From Halobacteriovoraceae bacterium (GTDB taxonomy: Bacteria > Bdellovibrionota > Bacteriovoracia > Bacteriovoracales > Bacteriovoracaceae): a stretch of DNA of 64,000 nucleotides. The position numbers and the translations under genes were made by a program. The DNA is taken from positions 25,546 through 89,545 of the forward strand of contig PASN01000007.1 of the NCBI GenBank assembly GCA_002711995.1, given 5' to 3'. The notes under the pieces were generated by a model. That model was given only the letters and a program-made list of their open reading frames with translations, had not been told where the DNA came from and did not search any database. Shown piece by piece: positions 52,272-60,171 of the stretch (its first letter is position 1; the number at the start of each line of letters is the position of its first letter).

Positions 52272-53584
52272 TCGCTGCACTTCTTGGTGAACTTGAACAC
52301 CTTATAAGGTTTATCTTCTTTATTGATGACGTCTATTTTTCTCTTATGGTATTGAAACTCTAGGACTTCATCTGCATCTTTACAGTATTTAGGTAAAAAG
52401 CCTTCTAGTAGAGACTGTTCTAGATAGGCCGATGTAAAAAAAGCATCTGCAAAGTATTTGCCTTGAGGCATTTTCCTAGAGCTAAAGAGAAATTGAGGGC
52501 CTCTGGATGGGAAGCGTTTAAAAGTCAAAACTTCATAGTTGTGAAATCCTGGAGCAGGGGCTACCAATCCCCAGTGTTGAGGGATTGTGTATGATCTTAA
52601 AACCTCGGCAAATTTCCTTTCTATAGACCCACTCGGGATTCGATCTAAATTCTTTGGAAAGTAATTCCATGCAATAAGTGAAATGAATAGAAGGCCAATT
52701 AGAGCCTTTTTCAAAGGGTTGACTTTAAAGTAGTTTACTTCCACTTTTGGTCCAGTATCTAGAAATAAAGCCCAAAAAGATATCATTGCCAATGAAAACA
52801 CTGTGAGCACCGTTGCTATGCCTATTGTTAGGTGAAATGTTATGAAGCTGATTGCGAGAATGCTTTTTGAAGCAACACTTGCTTTAATATTTTTAAAAAC
52901 TGCAAAAATAAGTAGGGATGGAGCCGACGCCTCCAGAATTAAAGACGAAGTCGTCAAAAACTTTAGCAGCTCAGGATATTGGGTCAAGAACTTGGTCCAT
53001 GACAGGGACCATTGATCAGAGAGCAAGAAATATGATAGGGCATTTCGGGACTCTGTCCAAGTTGGATCTGTTTTAAAGTAAAAAGAACAAAAGTATATAG
53101 CAGAAGCAAAAACAAAAAGAGATAAGTTAACAAGAGGGTTGTAGTATTTAACGTTGTTTATAATATTGAGCTTTGAAAGTGGCACCTTTGGCAGGCAAAA
53201 GAAAAATATAAGGTATGGCCATATTATTCGAAGCCCTTTTCCAATATATACTCCATCTAAAGCACTAATCGTTAGTAATGAAAATAACAAGAACAAATTT
53301 GATTTATGAAAGTGCTTATTAATTAAAAAGATGATTGCAGAGAAAATAGTAAGTACATAAAGAATAGGTACTAATAGAATTGAACCCTTTGTAAGGCTGT
53401 AATTTGTTAATTCTAAAATGTTCAAGTTTGTGTTGTAAATCCCTGGAATTTCCTTATAGAAACTAACAAAGAAAAATAGACGCTCAAAACATCTTAATAA
53501 AATAGAAGCTACAAAAAGGATTCTAGCAATGATTAAGAAACGGGTAGAGATTCCAAAATAACTTTGCACGCCCAACGATTCCAT
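52253..53584 (-). CDS. Second HTTM-type membrane protein
   Basis: A 443-residue protein with about nine to ten membrane helices. Residues 160-240 (AIYFCSFYFKTDPTWTESRNALSYFLLSDQWSLSWTKFL, then TSSLILEASAPSLLIF near 213) and LTIGIATVLTVFSLAMISFWALFLDTG near 252-278 fit the HTTM/gamma-carboxylase-like pattern; a soluble C-terminal part of about 120 residues follows. It begins at TGATATG, one base after the stop of the 2OG oxygenase, so the two are translationally coupled. Differs from the HTTM protein at 48204 in length and fusion. Confidence 0.72.
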   Translation of the reverse strand: MESLGVQSYFGISTRFLIIARILFVASILLRCFERLFFFVSFYKEIPGIYNTNLNILELTNYSLTKGSILLVPILYVLTIFSAIIFLINKHFHKSNLFLLFSLLTISALDGVYIGKGLRIIWPYLIFFFCLPKVPLSKLNIINNVKYYNPLVNLSLFVFASAIYFCSFYFKTDPTWTESRNALSYFLLSDQWSLSWTKFLTQYPELLKFLTTSSLILEASAPSLLIFAVFKNIKASVASKSILAISFITFHLTIGIATVLTVFSLAMISFWALFLDTGPKVEVNYFKVNPLKKALIGLLFISLIAWNYFPKNLDRIPSGSIERKFAEVLRSYTIPQHWGLVAPAPGFHNYEVLTFKRFPSRGPQFLFSSRKMPQGKYFADAFFTSAYLEQSLLEGFLPKYCKDADEVLEFQYHKRKIDVINKEDKPYKVFKFTKKCSDYVKQL

Positions 53585-53585
53585 A

Positions 53586-54218
53586 TCAATGCGTTAATAT
53601 GACTTTTCCGGCTATGGATAGTCTAGGGGTTTTTCCTTTATGTATATTTGTGAAGTGGAACATCCAGCTTGGGAAAAAGATTAATTTGCCTTTTTGGGGT
53701 CTGATTTTAATGTAGGTGTTAAATTGTACTTTATCTTCTTCATGAATGAAGTGAGGAGCTTCCAAATTTAATAAAGTGTCGGAATCATCCGCAAATAGTA
53801 CCCAGCTTATACTTTGTTCGCCTTTAACAACATGGCAATGTCTGGTTGCCTGCTCTCCTGAATTTAATAGGTTTAACCAGGCGTGATGGTCAGTAATCTT
53901 TAGATTTAGGCCTAATTCATGAATCAGGTCTTTGGACTTGGCAGTTATTATATCCTTAAGCCCTTCTAATTCATGGTTGGAAAGATCTGAAAAAAGGTTG
54001 CATAGCCTATAGTAATTTAAGATAAAGTCCCTATGCTCTTTTGGTAAAAGATTTTTTCGTTTTTTTATTTCTGCAATATAGTGATCCAGGTTTTTATAAA
54101 TTCCTGCAAATAGAGAATTATCTTTAATTAGATGCTCATGAACGAAAAAGTCAAAAGCAGGGGGGCTAAGTATATCCCGATTGCTTAGATTTGAATTTAT
54201 TCCTCTGTAGTACTTGAT
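53586..54218 (-). CDS. 2OG-Fe(II) oxygenase-like protein with no canonical start codon
   Basis: A frame of about 210 codons reads through without stop from TAA at 54222-54224 to TGA at 53586-53588. The product matches the PF13759-type 2OG-Fe(II) oxygenases: DHHAWLNLLNSGEQATRHCHVVKGEQSISWVLF with H-x-H metal ligands, KGKLIFFPSWMFHFT with the distal metal His, and TPRLSIAGKV with the 2-oxoglutarate Arg. No ATG, GTG or TTG lies in the frame before the family core. GGAG lies seven bases before ATC at 54216-54218, which would begin ATC-AAG-TAC-TAC. Stop and next start (HTTM gene) are separated by one base. Start by ATC is a proposal; gene reality is well supported. Confidence 0.72.
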   Translation of the reverse strand: MKYYRGINSNLSNRDILSPPAFDFFVHEHLIKDNSLFAGIYKNLDHYIAEIKKRKNLLPKEHRDFILNYYRLCNLFSDLSNHELEGLKDIITAKSKDLIHELGLNLKITDHHAWLNLLNSGEQATRHCHVVKGEQSISWVLFADDSDTLLNLEAPHFIHEEDKVQFNTYIKIRPQKGKLIFFPSWMFHFTNIHKGKTPRLSIAGKVILTH

Positions 54219-54301
54219 GATTTAGCTCCAGGAAAAAGATGTTCTAGTTGAGATGGGATATATATTTATTTCAAGTATCTTGTTTGATAATATAATACTT
54301 T

Positions 54302-55006
54302 ATGAGCTCAAATACAATTGTACTTCTCATTTTGAGTTTTGTCTTTTTTGTTTCAGAGTATTTTTATACTTACAAGAAGACGAACCTCACGGATCGAATA
54401 ATACATTTCCTTAAGGATATACCTTTTTTTTGTTTTAACACTGTGATTCCGGCCTACTTGATTAAAGGTATCTTCTTCTACTACATTAGTTTTCTTCATC
54501 GAGTCAGCCCGGGTTATGTGCCTCTATTGGACCATTTCGAACTACCAGCAGAAGTGCTATTCTTTTTAGGATTCTTAATCAGTGATTTTGTTGGTTACAT
54601 GACACATAGATTCCTGTTCCATAAAAAACTATGGATCCTCCATCGAATGCACCACAGCTCTAAAGTTGTTCGTTGGCATAGCTCGTTTCGATTCAACCCG
54701 CTAGAATTGGCCATTACGACTTCCTTGATTTATATCGTTTACTCTTTGTTGGGAATTCCGAAATATCTTTTCTATGATTTGCTTATCTTTAATTACTTTA
54801 TAAACTATATGGCCCATTCAGAGCTGCCAATTGGCAATAAATACGTTGAAAAAGTTCTGGTGACACCAAATTATCATCGGATTCATCACTCCGTGGAAAT
54901 GGGAGATCAAAGATCTAACTATGCTGGCGTATTCACTATTTGGGACAGGATGTTTCGTTCAGTTAATGACTCACCTTTAAAGAATTTAAAACTTGGTGTT
55001 AAGTGA
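54302..55006 (+). CDS. Fatty acid hydroxylase / sterol desaturase superfamily protein
   Basis: A 234-residue integral membrane di-iron protein of the PF04116 type with about four helices. Histidine clusters: HRFLFHKKLWILHRMHHS near 102-120, SSFRFNPLELA near 131, and HRIHHSVEMGDQRSNYAGVFTIWDRMF near 194-219. These ligate the two irons used to hydroxylate or desaturate a lipid. It lies at the head of a plus-strand run with an unrecognised gene (10 bases later) and the SagB-type gene, divergent from the 2OG oxygenase. The setting suggests oxidation of a lipid attached to, or substituent of, the cluster's product. Confidence 0.88.
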   Translation: MSSNTIVLLILSFVFFVSEYFYTYKKTNLTDRIIHFLKDIPFFCFNTVIPAYLIKGIFFYYISFLHRVSPGYVPLLDHFELPAEVLFFLGFLISDFVGYMTHRFLFHKKLWILHRMHHSSKVVRWHSSFRFNPLELAITTSLIYIVYSLLGIPKYLFYDLLIFNYFINYMAHSELPIGNKYVEKVLVTPNYHRIHHSVEMGDQRSNYAGVFTIWDRMFRSVNDSPLKNLKLGVK

Positions 55007-55016
55007 GGTTTGCTGA

Positions 55017-55826
55017 ATGAAATTCTTATACACAAGTGAAGATGAATTGGTTGAAATCAATATTTATAATCACAACAATCAAAGGCTGATAGAGAAGCAC
55101 AACTCATTTCTATTCAACGGTTTTTTTCCAAATCTGGCTGGTGCGCTTTTAAGGAGTGGGAAAAATGTATATTTTTTGTCTCGTTACAATCTTAAAATCG
55201 CTTTAGAGCATTTCCCGGATGCAGCTGCTCATTTACACTTAGTTCCCCCGATTATGGAAAAAAGGGTTACAGGTAAACAAAGGTCTTTTAAAAATATTGT
55301 ATATGAAGGACATGCTAATTTTTTTAGCGGTATAGATATCTCCACTAGACTGATACACAGAATAGTAAGCAAGAACCAGGCCCTAAATGCTTACATATCA
55401 ACGCATGTAGAGCCCGGCGTTCGGGCCCCAGTTCAGTTTACTTCTGACTTTGACCTCCACATCCATGAGCCACCTTTGCATTGGGAGAGTTTCTATTCGA
55501 AGATTTTAATGGACTTTAAAGGTCATGGTGGACAAGATCTAGATTTAGTAGGAGATTTAGATCCTGAGAGCACACTAATCATTAATTGCTCCACATCTTA
55601 TCATCAACCCTTTTTTCATAGAACGCTGGAGCTTCTCAAAGAGGGGGCAAGCTTCTTCGGTTCATCTAGAAACCCTTATCAAGACTGTTTCGGAACATCA
55701 AATATTGAGACCTTTCATGCTGGAACACTTAGAAACTGGTCTCCTTTCCATCCTGATAGCTACATTAATTTATCACTTGAGGAAAGGCTGATTGGAGCTT
55801 TAGAGAGGAGGTTTCGTTTTGTTTAA
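55017..55826 (+). CDS. Protein of unknown function in the SagB operon
   Basis: A 269-residue soluble protein that I do not recognise. The N-terminal half has a Rossmann-like or GT-B-like look (NLAGALLRSGKNVYFLSRYNLKIAL near 39-63, KNIVYEGHANFFSGIDISTRLI near 91-112); the C-terminal half has GDLDPESTLIINCSTSYHQPFFHRTLELLKEGASFFG near 183-220. The stop overlaps the SagB-type start by 8 bases, so the two are coupled. In TOMM clusters an E1-like ThiF partner usually lies next to SagB; I see none of its signatures here. It is the best positional candidate for such a partner, without sequence support. Confidence 0.68.
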   Translation: MKFLYTSEDELVEINIYNHNNQRLIEKHNSFLFNGFFPNLAGALLRSGKNVYFLSRYNLKIALEHFPDAAAHLHLVPPIMEKRVTGKQRSFKNIVYEGHANFFSGIDISTRLIHRIVSKNQALNAYISTHVEPGVRAPVQFTSDFDLHIHEPPLHWESFYSKILMDFKGHGGQDLDLVGDLDPESTLIINCSTSYHQPFFHRTLELLKEGASFFGSSRNPYQDCFGTSNIETFHAGTLRNWSPFHPDSYINLSLEERLIGALERRFRFV

Positions 55827-57048
55827 ACTAATTAAGTTTAACTCTGAAGTCGAAATTATTACCGTAAAGGACAAAAGGTTTATTTGTTCTAAAAATGGAA
55901 ACTACATAAATCAAAAAGTTGGTGTCATCCCTAAGGGTGAGGGTGTAGTGGAATTTCTAGAACTGCTTCAGAAGAAGTTTTGCAGTTTGAGCGAGACAAA
56001 AGAATTTTTTCATAAATCTGTAGAGTTGAAGTTGCTTTTAAATCAGCTTTTTACAGGGACATTCTTTGTATTTAAGCATCGCTCCTCTGATGATTTTGTT
56101 TTTTATCCTAAACACTCAAAAGCAATGAAGGACATCCACGAAGCGAACTTTGAAACTTGTGATGACTCTGAAAGCAAAGCTTTTTTGAGAAGGGTGGGGA
56201 GGCAATGGGAAATCGACGCGCCATCTTCACCCTTTTATATTAAAACCGAATCTGAGGTGGGGGATGCCTCTAAGCTCTCCCCGAGTTTTTTAAATTGTTT
56301 GCATCTTAAGCTTCTGAATTGTAATGAAAACGGCTTGCTCGATTTTAAAGATGAATTGTTTCTTTATAACCTTAGAAAGCGCACAGACTTACCTAAGGGC
56401 ACAATAAAGAATCGAAGGGAAATAGAGCTTAAAAGTCTGAATCATTTATATGGTGAAAGCTCTGAAAAGCTTAATCTTTATAAACTACCAAGTGTGTTTA
56501 GACGTAACTCTTCAAGAAGTAACCTAGAATTGCCTAAGGAGCCTTTTTTAAGGCTATTAGAGGATGTCTTTTCCATTCAGGCGATTCTAGATGATCCATA
56601 CTTTGGACGGGTTAAGAAAAAGAACTTTCCAAGCGCAGGATCAGGCTATGGCCTTATACCCATAATATACATTAATAATGTCAGCGGGATGAAGAAGGGG
56701 GTGTACTCAATAGATGAAGAAAAGCATTGTCTTGTCGAGATGGAGGTACCTGATTCCCACTTTCACACATCCATGCAGTCCTTTAAAAATTCATGGGGGG
56801 CAATAAATGGATTTCCGTCCGCCACAATTCAATTTATCTTTTCCCCTGCTTTTTACTATCAGAAATACGCACAAACGTGTTTAGCTCTGAATATGCTAAA
56901 TGGGGGAGTCTTAATTTCTGAGGTGTACAAATTCGCCCAAAAAAACAATTTGGGAGCATGTGCCTTAGGTGGGGTTTACGAGGATTTGTGGTCGGATATT
57001 ACAGATGGAGAATATTTTAGTCTGTGTGAAATAAGTCTAACTGCCTAA
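55819..57048 (+). CDS. SagB-type nitroreductase-fold dehydrogenase
   Basis: A 409-residue protein whose last 180 residues match SagB-type FMN dehydrogenases. RRNSSRSNLELPKEPFLRLLEDVFSIQ near 228-252 holds the FMN phosphate site; FPSAGSGYGLIPIIYINNVSGMKKGVYSIDEEKHCLVEM near 272-310, PSATIQFIFSPAFYYQKYAQTCLALNMLNGGVLISEVYKFAQKNNLGACALGGVYEDLWSDI near 332-395 complete the pattern. The N-terminal 220 residues are not recognised. SagB enzymes oxidise azolines made by a YcaO enzyme to azoles in TOMM peptides. Start TTG at 55819 with AGGAGG eight bases upstream. Overlaps the previous gene by 8 bases and the convergent glycosyltransferase by 12. Confidence 0.85.
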   Translation: MFKLIKFNSEVEIITVKDKRFICSKNGNYINQKVGVIPKGEGVVEFLELLQKKFCSLSETKEFFHKSVELKLLLNQLFTGTFFVFKHRSSDDFVFYPKHSKAMKDIHEANFETCDDSESKAFLRRVGRQWEIDAPSSPFYIKTESEVGDASKLSPSFLNCLHLKLLNCNENGLLDFKDELFLYNLRKRTDLPKGTIKNRREIELKSLNHLYGESSEKLNLYKLPSVFRRNSSRSNLELPKEPFLRLLEDVFSIQAILDDPYFGRVKKKNFPSAGSGYGLIPIIYINNVSGMKKGVYSIDEEKHCLVEMEVPDSHFHTSMQSFKNSWGAINGFPSATIQFIFSPAFYYQKYAQTCLALNMLNGGVLISEVYKFAQKNNLGACALGGVYEDLWSDITDGEYFSLCEISLTA

Positions 57049-58482
57049 AAATGCCAGGTTTTCTCTAACTAAATACTCTACATGATTTTCTAAAATTTCT
57101 ACTTCCTCATTGTTTAAAAAGCTATAGGCCTTATAGGTTCTCCTAGGGGAGTTCTCTTCTGTGTTTTGTTCGAGTATTAGTTCATTATCGAGGTAAATAG
57201 CACAATCTCTTACTGAAATAAGTGGGCCAAGAAATATTTTAACTGAGTCAAAATCCAATATTTTGGCATCTTTTGCATAAACTCTGTTGAAGTCTAATGC
57301 TACAGATTTCTCGCTTCTACTGATTTTTTTCAATAAGACTGATTTGTCTATTGGAGCTCTATGTTTAATTGCTTTTTGTAAGACTAAATCTGATTCATCT
57401 GAATAAATTTGTGCCATGTACAGGGGAGTTGAACAGTCTAATGTTTTAATGGCCTTTGCTACTTCAAATGGGTTGATCATCGGCTTATTGCTTGCCAAGT
57501 TAACATCCACCTCGATGATGCGATTTGTGCTTTTATATTCTTTTATAAGGTCTTGATGTGCACCCCAACGGCTGATGATTGCTGGAGCTGTATTCCATGA
57601 TAAAAACTCTCTGAGGGCAATGCCATAGTTCTCATTAGAGTACGTGCTTAAAAAAACTCCTACGGGCGAAGTTCTTTCACAAAAATCTCGGATGGTATTT
57701 TGGTCTTTATAGCCATGAAACTTTACTTGATCTTTGTAACCAAGGACCTCCAACTGTTTTTGAATTGTATCCTGGTAGTTTCTTGATTGAGAGTTCGATT
57801 TACCTGTGTAGTCAAATTCACCAAAAAAATTGATGGTATAGTTTGGCAAAGCTCCATACTTAAGTCTGTAGGCCTGAAATGAGTTGATTATTTCAGTGAT
57901 TCCCTTGTCTGGGTGCAGTCTGCCAAAGAAGACTATGTTCTTCGTGCCTTTAAACTTCTTCTTGGGCACGTTCACACTCAGAATATCTAGCTTTTTTACT
58001 GGATTTTTTGGAAAGAGAGTTCTTAATATTTCCATATCACTTTCACATAGGCATAGGAAGCTATCAGACTCATCAAAAGCATCAAGTCCAAAGTATTTAA
58101 ATTGATAGCCTAGAGACTTTAAATTGTTTGTGATTACAAAGTTGCAGCTAATGGAGATAGTCTGCCTTAGCTTCTTTAAGAAGAGTCCCGTTTCTTTACT
58201 AAGATTCATGCATATAATTGAGCTACATTTTTTTAGAATTAATTCGTAATTTTCTTCAAAATGTTTGTCCGTAACATCAATTACGTAGGGAATCGTTTTG
58301 GGATTTTGTTCTATTACTTTAGAGATGATTCTCTTGTTGATTTTGGCCATTGAGAGCCAATTGTCAGAAAATTTGGAGTAGAGAATCAAGGTTGTTGGTT
58401 GATCGTTGTCTACGGAAATGAGCTTTGAAAAGGGCTCTTGATTTAAAACACGATATGGTGAAATATTTAAAAAATGGTCCAT
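57037..58482 (-). CDS. GT4-type glycosyltransferase
   Basis: A 481-residue GT-B fold enzyme. KNIVFFGRLHPDKGITEIINSFQAY near 183-207 is the hinge strand with the GRL-x-x-x-KG motif; ENYGIALREFLSWNTAPAIISRWGAHQDLI near 297-326 holds the E-x7-E motif. Family GT4 uses a nucleotide sugar and retains configuration. The C-terminal 120 residues (about 360-481) extend beyond a usual GT4 domain and are not recognised. It ends 4 bases from the convergent SagB-type stop... overlapping by 12, and lies 4 bases after the YcaO gene on the same strand, so glycosylation of the cluster's peptide is a fair guess. Confidence 0.85.
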   Translation of the reverse strand: MDHFLNISPYRVLNQEPFSKLISVDNDQPTTLILYSKFSDNWLSMAKINKRIISKVIEQNPKTIPYVIDVTDKHFEENYELILKKCSSIICMNLSKETGLFLKKLRQTISISCNFVITNNLKSLGYQFKYFGLDAFDESDSFLCLCESDMEILRTLFPKNPVKKLDILSVNVPKKKFKGTKNIVFFGRLHPDKGITEIINSFQAYRLKYGALPNYTINFFGEFDYTGKSNSQSRNYQDTIQKQLEVLGYKDQVKFHGYKDQNTIRDFCERTSPVGVFLSTYSNENYGIALREFLSWNTAPAIISRWGAHQDLIKEYKSTNRIIEVDVNLASNKPMINPFEVAKAIKTLDCSTPLYMAQIYSDESDLVLQKAIKHRAPIDKSVLLKKISRSEKSVALDFNRVYAKDAKILDFDSVKIFLGPLISVRDCAIYLDNELILEQNTEENSPRRTYKAYSFLNNEEVEILENHVEYLVRENLAFLGS

Positions 58483-58486
58483 TTAG

Positions 58487-59476
58487 TTATCCTAGAATAT
58501 GAAATGCAGTTTTGTTATTAAATTTTAGGATATTTTCTTTGGGCAGGTGGCCTTTTAGGAAAGAATGGTTTGGATCATTGCTAAAGGTAGGATTTATTAA
58601 GTCATCACTTTCTGCCTTTGAAAAGTAGAGGGGACAACTTGGCATGCCTTGCAGTTCAACCTTCTCCACATAGCTTTTAATTTTTGGATTTTTGGGAGCT
58701 GGGAATTTTAAACTTTTGTTGGCGGTGTATTTTTCCAATAAAAAGCTTGAATAATTATAGTCCATAGAAAGGGAGATATGCTCGTCAACACCTACTTTGG
58801 ACAAACTGGAGAATTGATCGAAACTCAAAGGGGCATAGGGAAAGTCATTGGAAAAGAAACCATCAATGAAACGAATGCACTCATTGAATGCCTTAGCTGT
58901 GGCCTGGCTTAGATCTTTAGCGACTCCAAAGCCTAAAAATACACCAAACCCTCCTTTGCAGGCACCTCTTCCATCAGCAATGGCCATCACTGCAACCTCC
59001 TCTTGGCTGCTGGCCATAATTCCAAACTTTAAATCAACGCCGAGTTTTGCTAGCTCTTTCGTGGCAAAATGCTCAATGGTATCAGGTTTGATGTCAAAGA
59101 CCTCGACGGATGCGCCAGAGAAGTGGATTCTCATGTAGAGATCTCTTTCCTTTAACTCATTTACAGCGTTTTCTTCACATAGCGCTGGATCTGTATGCAT
59201 GGCACAGCCATTAGAGTTCTCTAGCTTTTTCTCGACAAAGACGATTCTCTCTAATGCCTCAATTAAGCTTACTGTTAATGAGGTTAGTTGATCATTAGAT
59301 GTGTAAATGCCAAAGGCCGTTTTATGTTTGTATGTTAAAAAGGAACACGTGTAGAATTTTGGGAGAACTTCTTTAAATGGGAGAGACCACTCCCTTTTGA
59401 AGCTGTGAAGATCAAGCTTTTTGGAGTTTTGTAGAAACCAAAGATTTGCTCTTTTGAGATCGGATTTATTATTCAT
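58487..59476 (-). CDS. YcaO-family ATP-dependent cyclodehydratase-like enzyme
   Basis: A 329-residue protein with the YcaO ATP-binding pattern: SLIEALER at residues 70-77 (S-x-x-E-x-x-E-R), SNGCAMHTDPALCEENAVNELKERD near 88-112 (the N-terminal part of the SNG-x-A-x-G block and the E-x-x-E-R-D helix) and FGVAKDLSQATAKAFNECIRFI near 180-202. YcaO enzymes activate backbone amides with ATP to make azolines, thioamides or amidines. The proline-rich C terminus of classical azoline YcaOs is absent (it ends TAFHILG). Shorter than usual (about 400). No TfuA or E1-like partner is recognised nearby. It lies 3 bases after the precursor-like gene and 4 bases before the glycosyltransferase. Confidence 0.85.
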   Translation of the reverse strand: MNNKSDLKRANLWFLQNSKKLDLHSFKREWSLPFKEVLPKFYTCSFLTYKHKTAFGIYTSNDQLTSLTVSLIEALERIVFVEKKLENSNGCAMHTDPALCEENAVNELKERDLYMRIHFSGASVEVFDIKPDTIEHFATKELAKLGVDLKFGIMASSQEEVAVMAIADGRGACKGGFGVFLGFGVAKDLSQATAKAFNECIRFIDGFFSNDFPYAPLSFDQFSSLSKVGVDEHISLSMDYNYSSFLLEKYTANKSLKFPAPKNPKIKSYVEKVELQGMPSCPLYFSKAESDDLINPTFSNDPNHSFLKGHLPKENILKFNNKTAFHILG

Positions 59477-59479
59477 TAA

Positions 59480-59881
59480 TCAAGTACTATCGCAATAAGA
59501 TGAACTGTTAGTGGCAGTAAGTGTCGTAAATCCATATGCGGCCAACTCCGGTGAATATAGTTCGTCGTAAGTTTTGAGTTTTATACCAAGCTCATTGAAC
59601 TCTGGGGTGAGCTTGTTTTGAAGGTCAGCATTGTCTAAGGTAGCATCGGAATTTGTCTCAGACTGTAAAATTCCAAGCTCTAAAAGTTTTTGAGCAACAG
59701 GCATGCTTTCAGAGTCTAATTTAGAAAGATCGCCATCAATTATACTCTTAAAAGCGGAACTCGCCTGACCTGATAGTTCTATTATACAGTCAGCATCATC
59801 ATCCAGAAAACAACAGATATAGGTGTCGCTTTCTGCTTCATAGTTGTGAATGATGTTGGTTGAGAGTTTAATTTTTTTCAT
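59480..59881 (-). CDS. Candidate RiPP precursor: PqqD-like leader plus Ser/Thr/Cys-rich tail
   Basis: A protein of 133 residues (137 if an ATG 12 bases upstream is used; GGGA six bases before the second ATG favours it). Residues about 4-73 look like a PqqD-type RiPP recognition element: beta-type strands TYICCFLDDDADCIIEL, a helix QASSAFKSIIDGD and a final helix VAQKLLELGILQ. A polar linker follows. The last 20 residues contain 5 Thr, 4 Ser and 1 Cys, ending TNSSSYCDST, the residues a YcaO enzyme would cyclise. The gene directly precedes YcaO (3 bases). Separate precursors and recognition proteins are the norm, so this joining is unusual. Fold and precursor role are inference. Confidence 0.65.
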   Translation of the reverse strand: MKKIKLSTNIIHNYEAESDTYICCFLDDDADCIIELSGQASSAFKSIIDGDLSKLDSESMPVAQKLLELGILQSETNSDATLDNADLQNKLTPEFNELGIKLKTYDELYSPELAAYGFTTLTATNSSSYCDST

Positions 59882-59929
59882 CTCTATTCCCATGTGAATG
59901 TGTCAATCTTAATTATTGTATCACATTTG

Positions 59930-60130
59930 TTAAATGGATTCATCATTATTAAGCTCTGATTTGTTTTTCCTAATGTTCTTGGTCTTCTGTATTAAAAGCT
60001 TCGCGACATAGAGTATCGTGCCAAATAAAAAAACCGCTCCCTGAATTAAATAGCCCCGAATTGATGGGTCGATGTAGGCCAAGGCATTTTCTGAGAAGAA
60101 TGCCAAATAAAATAAGCTTAGAAGTTTTAT
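59930..60130 (-). CDS. Small YIDP-type membrane protein with apparent ATA start
   Basis: A 66-codon frame with no ATG or GTG. AAGAGG lies six bases before ATA at 60128-60130, and reading from it gives a normal signal peptide (I/M-KLLSLFYLAFFSENALA) followed by YIDPSIRGYLIQGAVFLFGTILYVAK and a basic tail. The Y-I-D-P motif followed by one membrane helix is a recurrent small envelope protein found beside sulfatase-like or glycan genes, as here (divergent from the nucleotidyltransferase-like and sulfatase-like genes). TTG at 60104-60106 is an inferior alternative with no ribosome site and a cut signal peptide. Confidence 0.65.
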   Translation of the reverse strand: MKLLSLFYLAFFSENALAYIDPSIRGYLIQGAVFLFGTILYVAKLLIQKTKNIRKNKSELNNDESI

Positions 60131-60171
60131 ATTATACCTCTTATAATCATTTTAATTACTTTAAGGTAACA

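Noticed and set aside
54160..54165. Six-G run as a frameshift that would supply an upstream start to the 2OG oxygenase
   Set aside because: Both alternative frames upstream hit stop codons before any start, so a slip there does not rescue a start.
55017..55826. TfuA or ThiF-like identity for the gene before SagB
   Set aside because: Neither the TfuA SMGALRA-type motif nor the ThiF nucleotide loop or CxxC pairs are present.
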